A stretch of 64,000 bases of DNA from Leptasterias polaris (lineage: Eukaryota; Echinodermata; Asteroidea; Forcipulatida; Asteriidae). Under the pieces are notes generated by a model, which saw nothing but the letters and a program-made list of their open reading frames with translations, did not search any database and was not told the origin of the DNA. How positions within the stretch are numbered: the stretch's first letter is position 1; each line of letters opens with the position of its first letter. Below, one piece after another: positions 1 through 11,587 of this stretch. The stretch is taken from assembly GCA_037783415.1 (NCBI GenBank), contig JAZGTN010000009.1, positions 4,650,001 to 4,714,000 on the forward strand, given 5' to 3'. Made by a program: the position numbers and the translations under genes.

Positions 1-1105
1 TCATAACACATATATGGAAAGCTTACGTCACAGCAGATTCATCCAATTAAATCACTGTATCCAATGACATCATTGGGCATACATAAGACCAGTGCCTGTC
101 TTTATCCTTGCGGATAAAGACAGGAGACCAGTCTAAGGCCTACCTTGAGTACAGAAACTGCAATTAACTCGGCTTTTTGGGCGCAATCATGTGACCCTTT
201 CAATTCTCACTCGACGTCTACTATTTATCTAATCTCCGCTGGAGTCTGCATTAATAAATTACCCTTAACCGTAACCAGGATTTCAATAATAGACACCAAT
301 AACAAGACAATAGAAGGAGATGGAAGCTTACCTCCTCGACACGGGGCCGTTGGCATGGCAAAGGAAGAGCCGGATTGGCGTCCTTCAAGAGACAATAGTT
401 TATAAATGCAGCGACTAGTTTCATTTGCCCGAATCGTCAAGGTTTAATTCGCAGCAATGTAATTAATTCTTTGAACGAATTTGGACAGACAAAGGTTTTT
501 CAAAGCGAAAATTGTACAAACACTTTTGCAATTCTGCCATACAAAAATAATGCTTAAAATGAATTTGACAAGGAAACATTTTTATACATGGCCGATGAAC
601 GTGATGTTTTAGTGTCGGAATTTATAGGTTTTTCAGAGTACCACTTATCAGTAGCGAATTTTCTGTGTGCAGTACAATAAACGATCGTCTCTAACCCGTT
701 TATATGGCAATTTAAATTTTGAAACCTTATTTTGGGGTCAAACCGACTGAAAAATACACACACAAAACGGGCCCAAATAAACGGATCTTTAACTGTTTAA
801 TTTTCTTCACAAAAAGTTACGTGCGTTGTTCTCCCTAATAACAGAAAAATAATTGTTTCTTATTTTGATATTAACCCAACTGCGTCTCAGTATAAAACTG
901 GTATACCTATTCTAATAGTGTGCCTCAGTACTGTTCAAATTAAACCTTACAGCAGATATTAATTATTCCTGGGGATTACGCGGCGGCCTTGGCTCGAATT
1001 ATCAAGAAAGCTGCTTTAGGGTTTTTCAAAAGGCGATAATTAATTACCTAGACGTCGCAGTGCAAGTTGTTGATGCTGGCAAGTGCAGAACCGATCGAGT
1101 TACCA
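1..1105. other. No gene recognised; upstream flank of the PAN-domain gene
   Basis: I see no long coding frame, RNA gene or clear repeat here. The stretch before 1106 should hold the 5' UTR and promoter of the PAN-domain gene, but I can point to no convincing TATA box or initiator. Confidence 0.4.
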
Positions 1106-3990
1106 ATGCGAGTGGAACGTTTACAGTCGACAACCATTTTGTTACTTGTGTTTGTCGGGTTGGCTTCACGGCACCATTATCTCGGGTGAGTTAGATTTGA
1201 TTTCGGGAAAACTTCTCCGCACTCTATTTGGAATACTAATTGACACTTAACAGGTGAGTGTGACCAAGTAAAACAATCATGTATAACACAAAAATCTCCC
1301 CTGATTTCAGAACTATATAATTTTCTATGCTGTCACTAAAAGGCAAGTCTGTAAAGTGAGTAACTGAGATTGTGTCCGAGTGATTACATTAATAAAAAAA
1401 ATCATAATAATTATTGTATCGTTTGTAGAAAAACGCCCACTGTACATCCGCAAATGACAATGCACTTCATGAACATTTATAACCCCGGTAATTTTAGATC
1501 AACTGTTTCAATCCTTATTTCACGTAGAACATACAACCGCTGTAAAGTGCCTTTCAGTGCTGTAGGCGAGTTCGAGTCATCCGAGTTCGAATCCGAGGGG
1601 GGAATCCTTGATGTCCGGGGGGGATCCGAAGGGGAGTCCCGAGTCCGGGTCCTACAACACTGCTTACTATGGAAAACCTGTAGATGAACAGGAAGTAGTG
1701 CCTTTTTCTAAAGTCTCATTACTAGTGATGAAAATGTTCAGAAAGAGCGAAAACATGGCAACGTGTACATCAAATTAGTGAAAATTGTATATAGTCAATA
1801 GTAAATAGTTTGTTGGGATTTGTGTATTTTGCAAGACAGTAAATTAACAAAATGTTTGTTGCAATAAGCATGGACTTAGGCAGGGACATTTTGTGACCAG
1901 CCAGGTGGAATAAAATTCATCTCTCAGATCCCAGTGGAGTGTACAGCATTATATCAAGTTCAAATAATGACAAGCACCGTCTTTACTCTCAACTGTATTA
2001 ATTACCCCTGGGTGAAAAGAATAAATTAGTTCTGCGTGTTGCTCAAGAACACGAGCGTAGTGAACGAGATTCAAACCCAAGCCGCACAGCACTGCCCCCA
2101 ATTTTTGCCCGGTGGTATATGGTATGCTTTTCGCAGCATCAATATTAAGGGATAGCACAAATCACTGAGGATAATCTCAGACCGTTGTCAAATGTTTGCT
2201 TCATTTCAGATTGATCGAATGCATCATGTTTGCCATGAGTTCGTCGATTTACGTCACCCTGACATCAGTTACTGTTATCATGATGGCAACTTCATTATTT
2301 GGTTGCAGTGTTAACCCGTGTCTATCGGCGTCACGTCAGCGCAACTTGCTTATGGGCAACTCCCATAGGTTTTACCAAGGCACCATGCATGGCTTCTCGC
2401 TTGCTGGGCACGCCTATCGCAACACAACAGCGCGTTCTTATGTGACGTGCACTGTGTTATGCCTGCTCGATGACGCATGCAAGTCATTTAACTACTGCAT
2501 TGGTGACAAATTCTGTCAGCTGAACTCAGCAGTATACACCGAGGACGAGACCTCACTGCAGGCAACCAGTGACTGCATCTACTTTGACGAAAGTTTTCAC
2601 GAGGATCTTTTTCGAGGTAAGACTTGGGTGCAGACTGCTTGGGTGTGGTATAATTATTTTAACTCTAATCGAGCGCATCGTGTTGGTGCTTTTCCGAGAC
2701 CATACTCAAACTATACAACTTACGGTTTAATTATTAAACTCTAACACCGTTTCAACAGTCCAGGCCAATTCAAGAGGCCATTGTTTGAGTCCCAGAATTG
2801 TTTTTATTTTACTTTACTGATGCGGGAAGGAGGCCGGTCCTCTATTGAAAAGGGACGAGCATTTCACCCAAATACACCAAAAGCAACACATTCCATACAA
2901 TGACGTCTTAAATATAAAGTGATCTCCTGTAACTGAACTGATTTTAATCCTCCAGTCAATAGCATGCAATACAAAATAGCATTTGCACAGTCGCTTAGGC
3001 CAAGGGCAAAAGGTCAGCACAACACAAGGCTGGCTACATATTACACAATATTACCCGATCCAAAACCTAAATGAAACATTTTCTCTAATCAAAAGATGAT
3101 ACAATACAAATAAATACTCACAGAGAGCTCTAGGATGTTATCCCTCCCAGATAAATAGTATTTGGAGCATGGCCAAAGCCATGCTCCCTACAAAATATAG
3201 AGAAACACCTACAGAACACAAATTTAATCTCTCTTGGTCATTATAATTTAAAATTGTGAAGAGTTGTAGATTAGTTCAAATTAATTACAAAAATTGCTTC
3301 AACTTTCTTTTACAAAAATGCTTTGGTTGCAGTGGAAATACCTCGGGCACTGCCATGTAGAATATACAGTACTCCCCCTGATTTGGAAGCAGACGATATT
3401 CTGCAACCGCCAATACATCTAGAATTCACTGCATTCTCTGAAACTGAGGCGATTATAGATTTGGAATCCGAAACTTTTGACTTGGATTATGAACTGGGTA
3501 AGTTGGTACAAGGTTAGCTTTTTAAGGGCATCTTGCTCGACTAATTTTTATATCCAATGAAAATCGGTTTGAATCCCAACCCAAACCGGTGCTTCGCGTG
3601 TGTCTTGGGTTTTCAGTTGAACTTAAAATGAGACGAGTAATAATAAGCATTGTTTTTCTTTTAAAACTATTGGGCAAACAAGCAATGTTACTGAGTTTTA
3701 TTTTTATTTCTCATACAGTTTTTACGTCCACATCGTCAAAGATTGAGACGAGTGGAACAGACGTAGGGCAGAGCGAGGGAAACTGGAACTTCACTGGATC
3801 ACGGGTCATTGTAAATGTCAACGAGAGCAATATCACTGTGGGTATCAAGGGAATCAGCGACTCTTTCTATTGTTTCCTTTTTGAAAGGCCTTATCCCAAT
3901 TCATGGGAAATCGGTATTAAGAGCGACGGCATCTCCCGAGTGGAATGGCATTTTTTAAATCCTTGCTTTGAGTTCACTGTGGATATTTAA
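1106..3990 (+). CDS. PAN/Apple-domain secreted or membrane-anchored protein, four exons
   Basis: Coding exons read as 1106-1185, 2210-2616, 3333-3497 and 3719-3990. All introns are GT-AG and phases close (2, 1, 1), giving 307 aa. Exon 1 starts MRVERLQSTT followed by a hydrophobic LLLVFVGLA stretch typical of a signal peptide. Exon 2 opens with a second hydrophobic segment (about 2235-2310) and then a PAN/Apple-like module with spaced cysteines (CTVLCLLDDAC, FNYC, KFCQLN, SDCIYF). PAN modules bind proteins or carbohydrate outside the cell. Exons 3 and 4 encode an acidic linker and about 90 residues with several N-x-S/T sites that I do not recognise. Two hydrophobic segments in a row are odd: transcription may instead start near exon 2, with ATG 2226 or 2235 giving a 275- or 272-aa protein with one signal peptide. 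Exon 1 is therefore the least certain part. Confidence 0.6.
1555..1662. mobile_element. 108-bp mini-hAT-like MITE in intron 1 of the PAN gene
   Basis: It begins CAGTGCTGTAG and ends CTACAACACTG, giving imperfect terminal inverted repeats. The interior is rich in GAGTC/GACTC. The ends match the larger hAT-type element at 33932-35261. The 8 bases on either side do not match, so no target duplication supports it. Confidence 0.55.
1985..2070 (-). repeat. Fragment of a tRNA-derived SINE, minus orientation
   Basis: The string 'acccctgggtgaaaagaa' followed by a 'tgctcaagaacac' stretch resembles the reverse complement of the middle of the SINE copies at 28990-29345 and 50815-51142. The tRNA head is missing. 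Confidence 0.45.
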
Positions 3991-4102
3991 CTTATTAATG
4001 TTATAGTGGAAATTTGCCTTGAAATGCTTTTCTTTGAACTGCTATAGTCTAAGGTAGAGTAAGGAAAGCAATTCGTTTTTGAACTCGCTGGTGAAAAACC
4101 TA

Positions 4103-4747
4103 TGAAAGCCCAATCGTGCCACTGATTAATATCAGCGGGAACTAATTCGTTATAACGAATTAATAATTCGTTATTACGAATTAGTAATCCGTTAAAACGA
4201 ATTAATAATTCGTTATTACCATCTCCATGGTGCGTCTGAACGGCCGAGTGTGAATTGATGATTTCGGATGCAGATAGCCGTTGACTACAACAACGATGAT
4301 TTATGGAACTTTTCGGCGTTCCTGCCATTTATTATACGAAATCATCAATTCGGACTCGGCCGTTCAGTCGCACTGTGGAGGTGGGCCGATTGTTAATTCG
4401 GTATAAAATTCGTTATAAGGAATTAGTAATTCGTTATAACGAATTAACAATTGGTCCATCTCCGAATTGATGACTTCGGTTAGTGGCTATGTGGATATGG
4501 CCGGAACGACGGTCGGGCACTGCCGCACAGTCCCACCAAGGAGGTGGGCCAATTGTTAATTCGTTATAACGAATTATTAATTCGTTCAAACGAGTTATTA
4601 ATTCGTTCAAACGAATTACTAATTCGTTCAAACGAATTCTAATTCGTTCAAACGAATTACTAATTCGTTATAACGAACTAATAGTTCGTTATAACGAATT
4701 AGTTCCCGCTGATAATATATACTTCAGTGGCACGATTGGGCTTTCGT
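4103..4747. mobile_element. Foldback element with an array of self-palindromic units
   Basis: The outer arms, about 4103-4162 and 4688-4747, are inverted copies of each other (TGAAAGCCCAATCGTGCCAC in the left arm). Between them lie many units built on the palindromes AATTCGTTATAACGAATT and AATTCGTTCAAACGAATT, plus a second internal inverted pair around 4220-4370. The element seems to sit in an older repeat: bases 4018-4080 and 4748-4830 resemble the two halves of the element at 25732-26077. Confidence 0.65.
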
Positions 4748-4880
4748 AAAAACCCGATGTTTGAGAACAGATAATTATTAAGATAAACTGGTTTTGGTCA
4801 TTATTTCCCGTATGACTCCGACAACCGAATGGGCATAAAATGTCATAGATTTGTTTTTGTTCAAATAGATACACTGTGTT

Positions 4881-4904
4881 CAGCGGCGGCGCTACGGGGG
4901 GCAA

Positions 4905-4938
<34 letters not shown>

Positions 4939-5705
4939 AATCCCCCCAGTTATTTCCCCCCCCCCCCCCCCCCCAGTTTTCCCCCCAGTTTTTTCCCCGA
5001 TGGCGGAAATTGAGTTTAATCCCAAACCATTGCACCCAATTTGTTACAATGTTGTTTGCGCTGTAAATAATAAACTCAATTTCATCCATCATAATTAGCT
5101 GGCACCATCAAAAAAGCCCAATACACTTTCCATCTCCGGCAATGTTAATAAAATGTGGATTTATTTATCTGTACAAGCTTGGAAACTTGCTATAAATAGA
5201 AATGCATTGTCTGCCCAAAACCGCAAGCGGCCATTGTAAACGCAGTTCGCACAACACGTCAAATTCACACAGTGCAAAATCTTATTTCTGGAGTGAATTG
5301 TAGGCTTACACAGTACACACGACATAAACTTGATGTTCACGTGGAGTGCTGTATTATGCCTACTGCTAGTTGTTGCTTAAACACGTTGGTAAAACAGTTA
5401 GTTAAAATGGATATCAGAAAGTTTTGCAAGAAATCCAAACAAGCTCCATCCCATGATGATAGGCACAGATCTGATTCTGAATCTAGCGATGAGAATCCTG
5501 AACCCAAACACAAACACCCCAGGATTGAAGTTAATATTGACGTAAATGTCCCAGATGGTGTAAGTCCCAGATGGTGTAAGTCCGTCAAAGTGGTAAGTCA
5601 ATGCTTTTCTGCAGTACAAAATTACATTATAGATTTGTGTTTGTCCCCCCCTAAATTTAAGTTCCCCCCCCCCCCCCCCGATTAACAGGTCTGGTGCCGC
5701 CACTG
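4881..5705. mobile_element. hAT-like element with G-run and C-run interior
   Basis: The ends are CAGCGGCGGCGC and, inverted, GTGCCGCCACTG. They are flanked by ACTGTGTT (4873-4880) and CCTGTGTT (5706-5713), a 7/8-matching 8-bp target duplication as expected of hAT transposons. Just inside the left end lie a G-run of about 30 and a C-run of about 18. It is too short to encode a full transposase, so it is a deletion derivative. Confidence 0.7.
5407..5685 (+). pseudogene. Transposase N-terminal fragment inside the hAT-like element
   Basis: The frame starts MDIRKFCKKSKQ, then a Ser/Asp/Glu-rich and Lys/His/Pro-rich stretch. This opening resembles the N-termini of ZMYM1-like/hAT-type transposon proteins (family impression, not searched). 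The frame runs into the C-run at the element's right end and has no zinc-finger or catalytic region, so it is a remnant. A 14-bp tandem duplication (CCAGATGGTGTAAG, about 5550-5580) adds to the decay. Confidence 0.4.
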
Positions 5706-5713
5706 CCTGTGTT

Positions 5714-7371
5714 TTCATTTTAGTTAAAGAAAATCAATCATTTCATTCATCAAAGTTGTAGATTTTAAAGTAAAATAATACCATAAAACGAATTTTAAAG
5801 GTGAACTTTACACCTGTTATTTTAATGATTATCATCAAGATTTGTGTGTAAAAAATGTAGAAGAAAAAAAGGAAAAACCCATAATCTTAATAAGGGTAAT
5901 TGCAGATTATTGCTCAAAAGACAATCATTATTGCACCATAAAGAAAAATACAGTGGAATGGGGTATACCCCACCCCTTTTAGATAGACCTGAATGCCATT
6001 GGTTACTGCAGCGTACAGTACGTTGGGCAAACGTGTAAACCTCAATTACAATGTTGATTTGATACTTTTTTCAAAGCTAATAATCTTTCTAGACGTTGTA
6101 GTGATAGTTTGGCAAAGAAAAAGAAAAAAAATCATGTTTTAATTTAAAAAAATAAAATGTACAACTGGAGATTTACAAGTCCATGGGTCATACTGCCTAA
6201 AGGGTCATAGACCATGTCAATCAGGCCTGTCTGAGGATAGAACTTGAGGGGTTTCACCTGTTTAAAAAAAAAAAAAAAAAATGAACGAGTAATTAACTAA
6301 AATGTGTTTACGGTCTACTGGCTGCAGACCGGTAGGCCATAGCAGGGTTAAAAACAAACAAGTGAATGTTCAAGAAGATCTGCTTGAAGATCTGCTTGTA
6401 GGCTTCCACTTATCCTTTGACGTCACACGTATATTATACAATAGAGCCGCAGAGCACAAAGATCTTGAAAACACGTTTCAACTCTAAAGAAAACCTACGT
6501 GAAACGTATTTTATGACTTTCATCAATATTGTTTAGTTGGAAGAGAGAAGGGGATGACACATACCTAAAAGCCTGTTGAGCTGTTATTTTTTGTTTCATA
6601 TATAGCAACCGATTTCGAGTGATAATGTTCAAAGTAGTAACTCCCCTGCCATGTATTGCACAAAGTTTTACTAGTCCTTTTGTAAGCAACAAGGTGACGT
6701 ATAGGCCTAGTTTATAGATCTTTGCATACTTAAAGTAGCTAATTATTACATTGTTTAAATTGCATAAATGTTGACTTTGTAAGCATGCAGTAAGGCTGTT
6801 ATTATTAGTGATATTAATGAATAATGTGCTGTACTTTGATACTAGACAAAAAAGGTTAGCTCTTGACTCGATAATGGCTGTATAAAGCGCATGACTTGTT
6901 TAAGTTCGCTTATTCGGCCTACAAAGTGGCCTACAAAGGTCAATGGACAGATTGTTGTGATGAAAAAATGTTTGAGTTCATTTTTTTTTCTTCTTATCAT
7001 TATTTTAATTTTAAAGTTGTTTAATTATGAAAACTGCAGAAATAAAACAAAGAAAACTACGTGGACAATTAGGCTGCGTGTAGTATAGAAACCTATACAA
7101 ACGTAAGGTGTGTTGTATTTATTTCTTTATTTTATTTTATTTTATTATTATTATTATTTATTTATTATTATTTATTTATTTTTATTTATTTATATATATT
7201 TGGGGGGGGGGGGGGGTTTGCGTGTGGGTGCCCGTTCACACGCCAACTAACGAGATTCCTTACAATGAACAAGATGCCAACAAGGTTTTCTCTGATGTGC
7301 GACCCTACTGTGGATTTCTTTAGAAAAGGGAATGGAAAAAGTACCACGTAAAGTGCCATTATGTAAGGGTA
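5714..7371. other. No gene recognised; AT-rich, low-complexity (TTTA/ATT)n then G14
   Basis: Several short open frames exist but none shows recognisable domains or splice context. A TTTA/ATT-type low-complexity tract runs from about 7115 to 7200, followed by a G-run at about 7202-7217. Confidence 0.5.
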
Positions 7372-7553
7372 GTTGTGAGTAGGTAACCACATTCAAACCG
7401 GGAACCTATAACAAAAGAGGACAATAGGTCCACGGTTGCTATCACAAAGGAATTAAAGCTTTGTGGTCCACGGTTGCTATCACAAAAAGTTGAACAAAGG
7501 AGGGTCCACGATTGCAGGCTGTTACACACTTGTGTGTGTGTGTGTGTGTGTGT
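7372..7553 (+). repeat. Interspersed repeat with internal CCACGGTTGCTATCACAAA duplications and (GT)n end
   Basis: This stretch matches the reverse complement of 41107-41276 closely: the same GGTAACCACATTCAAACCGG start, two or three CCACGGTTGCTATCACAAA units, and a CA/GT microsatellite at the far end. Confidence 0.7.
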
Positions 7554-7598
7554 GTCCTTGTAGTGACATCCAAACCGATAAGTCTTTTTTTTCTTTAA

Positions 7599-7957
7599 AG
7601 GCACTGGACACGTTTGGTAATTGTAAATGACCAGTATTCTCACTTGGTGTATCCCAACATTATGCATAAAATAACAAATCTGTGAAAATTTTGGCTCAGT
7701 TGGTCATCGAAGTTGCAAGAAAATAATGAAAGAAAAAACACCCTTTTGTGTGCTTTCAGATGCCTGAAAAGGGCTCCGGGCCTGAAGTCTTTTTCAGATT
7801 CAAATATTTTAGTGAGAAATTACCTCTTTCTCAAAAACTACGTTACTTCAGAGGGAGTCGTTTCTGAAAATGTTTTATACTATCAACAGCTCTCCGTTGC
7901 TCGTTACCAAGTAAGTTTTATGCTAATTTGAGTAATTAACAAACGCGTCCAGTGCCT
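7599..7957. mobile_element. TTAA-flanked MITE, family A (AGGCACTGGACACG ends)
   Basis: Terminal inverted repeats AGGCACTGGACACGTTTGGT / inverted ...CGCGTCCAGTGCCT lie between TTAA tetranucleotides (7595-7598 and 7958-7961). A close relative is at 13255-13622 and the left end of a third is at 63956. TTAA duplication is the hallmark of piggyBac-type transposition. There is no coding capacity. Confidence 0.8.
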
Positions 7958-7961
7958 TTAA

Positions 7962-9461
7962 GGATAACTGGTCCACGATTATTTGACAGAGTAAAATGTG
8001 GGGTCCATGTTTGTCAGGACAAAGATTTAAACAAAGGAGGACGGTCGAGATTGCACACATGTGTCACTGTGCGTTTTTGTACATAAACAAAATAATATAT
8101 TTTACAAACATAATGACAAAAAAAAGTAAAATGAAAAATTCTTGTAATAATCCTTATTCTAAATATTCTGAAAAAAATTCACCAAGAGAAATCACGAGTT
8201 TTTGTGTTGGTTGAAATCAATGTCCGTGTCTAAGTAATTCGTGACAAACATTTTAAAGAATTACTTGAATGGAAAAGATTTTTGGAAAAACCTAAACCCC
8301 CAAAATGTATACCACCTCGCAACTAGTCACTTGAAACAAAAAAACATCGTGAAGGACAATGACCAAAAAATGTGATCTACAACCGGGGGGGGGGGGGGGG
8401 GGGGGTCAGCTACCTTTTCTTGTAAGACGCTGGAAAATGGACAAAGCAAGAGACACGGGACAAGTCTAGTGTTGCTGTGGATTAATTTCACGACAGAGGG
8501 CGTGCTTCGGCGCGCCACTCATTGTACATGTTGCACACACATATGATGTGATTGCATGAGTTGGGGGAAGTTTTTAAATCAGAAACACATCTGTGGTGGT
8601 CATGACCTCTAAACTAAAGTAAACTAATATTTGTGAGTGATAAGCGGGAATGGTGCTAAGTGGAAATGCTCAGTCACGATAGGTAAGTTACAATGTTGAG
8701 ATAGTTTTACTCCTTTCATCAACAGGATAATTGTTAATTAAATGACAATTCCTCAGATTCAAATGTCTTTTCCCTTCTTTCTTGTATTCTGTTTTTGTCC
8801 AATTGTTGTATTTTAAAGAATTCTGTGGAGATTGTCTAATACAAACAAAGCTGAAGCTCAAGTCGACAAGCTGTCGTCTGTCACTCGTTGTCAACCCTTC
8901 TGAATCCGAGTCGCTCAGGCAGTCACACCCCTCACACACTAGTCACAGTCATTGACAGTCATGCAGTCACAGTCCCACATGCATGACCATGATGACATGT
9001 CCATGACACGAGGTCTAACCCCCTCTCTCACTCAGCCTCAGTCTTCCTCAGTCTCGCCAAGGCAAGTTTGTACAGTTAATAAACTTGTCCAATACCTGAA
9101 ACAAAATTGATACCAGAACAAATTGATCTGAACTGAAGCAGTAGGCCTATTAATTATTATATTATATTTATGCAGAAGATTCTGCCGATTGTGATGAAAC
9201 TGAAAGGGTTGTACAACGCTGTCTAGTCATGCTAGTGTCACTGTCAGACTAGACACTGTGTAATTTATCATTTTAGCAAAAATATGCACTGATGCCCATG
9301 GTGACTGGCTGGTGGTGGCTCGTTTTTAAAGACAGTTGTGTCACCCCTGTCCCAATTCATTGTGAGTCAATAATTTGATGCGTGCACAATTTTATTTAAA
9401 TTTGGGTTGAACAACGATAAATTGACTGACACGTCCTAATAAAGATTGACAAATCAGGGAC
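7962..9461. other. No gene recognised
   Basis: A G-run of about 21 lies at 8385-8406, and there are TCAGTC/CAGTCA-rich low-complexity stretches around 8890-9060 and 9220-9250. I see no exon-like frame with splice sites. Confidence 0.45.
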
Positions 9462-9600
9462 TGAGGGAGACTGCCATCATGAGAGGCTAGATGGCTCACC
9501 TGGTAGAGTGCCGGTACGTTAATCCAGAGGTAGCCGGTTCAAGTCCCGCTCATGACAAGTTTTTTTTGTTCACCCCAAAAAATTGTCAAAGTTTACCTTG
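9462..9600 (+). repeat. tRNA-like-headed SINE (Asn-like head)
   Basis: A box A match (TGGCTCACCTGG) and a perfect box B (GGTTCAAGTCC) lie at tRNA-like spacing within about 9483-9557, with GTTAATC where an Asn anticodon loop would be. The head is followed by a T-rich tail. A second copy at 42918-43010 shares the leading GGGAGACTGCCA. The acceptor stem does not pair well, so this is a SINE head and not a working tRNA. Confidence 0.65.
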
Positions 9601-9724
9601 TCACTGTCAGTCACTGTCAGTTTTCCTTACGACCAGTAATTTTATACATGTACTCGCTATTTTTTATATGGTTGTCCACAGTGTCATCAGACCTTTTCTC
9701 AGCAGCATGCCATTGGCTCTCATC

Positions 9725-9814
9725 TAGACCCAGTAAACTGGGGCGCCGTACGACCGCAGATGTCAAAATTTCGAGAAAAGAAACAAGTACAGCGCCCCAG
9801 TTACTCGGTCTATA
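9725..9814. mobile_element. 90-bp MITE with 9-bp target duplication
   Basis: Near-complete inverted repeat: TAGACCCAGTAAACTGGGGC at the left and GCCCCAGTTACTCGGTCTA at the right. It is flanked by direct repeats GCTCTCATC at 9716-9724 and 9815-9823. A 9-bp duplication is typical of Mutator-like transposition. Confidence 0.7.
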
Positions 9815-10420
9815 GCTCTCATCCATGTTTTATTTTGTGAACCAATTTGTGTATAGATAGTCAGAACACTGTGGGAACTGCCAACTGATGCTGGACCAGT
9901 TTAGCGTATAAAGATCTTTGTGAGACTACAGACACTTGAAGATGTCATCATTTTCAGACCAACGAAATGATTCCTTACCTAGGTAAGTTATCAAGATGAT
10001 GCATTCGAAGGGGGAGCAATAGTTGATCAAAGCTACATGTACTAGCTTCATAATTGTATTTTATTGGGAATTAGGTTGGAAATCCATTTGTCCATCATGT
10101 GTGATGCGCAAATATGCGGAGTGCACAATGCGTAAAAATGAAATTACACGTCAAGCAACACACACAATTCCACGTATTGTACCCATGTGTATGTTCCTTG
10201 GCCTGTATTTTAGTTTTTTAAAGGATGTGTGTGCTCATTGTAAATTGTAAATTGCCAGTGTAAACAATGAGCCTAAATTGCCCAAAGCAGCTCCAAATGG
10301 CAAGAAGATTTGACCACATTCCACTCAACCAAAAAGATCAAAGGAAAACGTCATGTCCTGGATTGACATTTTCCAATGTGAACATGTTTCTAAAACAAAG
10401 CCAAATTTCTGGTTCATATT

Positions 10421-11005
10421 AGAGAGGTTTCGCAAGGCTACGGATACAGATACGTCGCACTTTGTGTGTTCATGTGAGGCGTAACCGTGGCTTCCATGTT
10501 TTGCGTGCGCGTTGACAACGGATACGGGAGCTCATACACGTACGTTAAAAACGGATACTGTTTTGCCGATTTTAGTTGTATTTTTGCCCTAAATTAAAAA
10601 CATTTTCCCCGGTATTGCTTTTAAAGATGTCATTCATGACATAGATAGAAATGTGTTCATCATCTCTTAGCAAAATATTGGGAAAATGCAGTATAAACAG
10701 TGGCGTCTCTATTTTGACATGCTTGCCGGAAACTTTCTTTACACGCATTTAACGTGGGGGTCCGAAAACGATCAGTTAAACAAAAATACTATTCAATCAA
10801 ATTATCCAATGTAACAAGAACATACACAAAATCTTTTTGGATTTGTTTTGCTCGCAAAACATTTGCTAATGTGTGTCTATACTTTGGCCTAGGCCTGACA
10901 CAACTCTATGATTGCGAAACAAAATCTGACGCGCAACTAACGTGAACGGATACCGATATCGTATCTGTATCTGTATCCGTATCCGTACGCTTGAGAAACC
11001 TCTCT
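10421..11005. mobile_element. TIR element with GGATAC-rich ends
   Basis: The ends are AGAGAGGTTTCGCAAG and, inverted, CTTGAGAAACCTCTCT. Inside each end are degenerate GGATAC/GTATCC repeats (10440-10460, 10530-10560, 10945-10985) that extend the inverted symmetry. About 585 bp with no transposase frame. Confidence 0.75.
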
Positions 11006-11587
11006 ATTATTTATTACCAGACACTTAAATACAAGAAAAACTATAGGCATCTCAAAGTGCTTATATCATCATTTATTTCCAGACAGTAATTTGAAGTTTT
11101 AAAATTTGAAACCCCTTTATGTAGCATTTTATAATGGTTTACTCGGTGCTGGGGCGCATTCAGCAGCCACTGCCAGAAACACCGGAGCTAACCTCTTCTC
11201 TTCAGGCATGCAACTCTTCCGCGGATCGGCGGATTTCCGCTTTTCATAAAATGGAATACCGCCGTTACGAACAAAATCCCCGTAAATCACGCTGCATGAA
11301 AAAAACAAAATCCCGCTGAAGGAAACATTGCTTATGGAAAAGAAATAAAGGTTCAGGATTCTTAAAGTCTGGCTCCGCGGAAGTTTACACATAGGAAAAG
11401 TATTACACAGTCCAGACACAGACACAAGTTCTCCTCGTACAGCATACCTTCTACACTATTTTTTGCACAGTCTGGCTCCGTAGTGTTTTTATTGCTATTT
11501 GTGTAAGGGGATGCGGCGGAAACCAGATGCTGTAAGAGTGCAAGTGAACCACGCGATCGCTAGGTGGTGTTTGCTCGAAAAATAACG

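Noticed and set aside
9483..9557. Possible functional tRNA-Asn
   Set aside because: Box A and B are good but the acceptor stem does not pair, and a second copy (42918) has the same non-tRNA flanks, so it is a SINE head.
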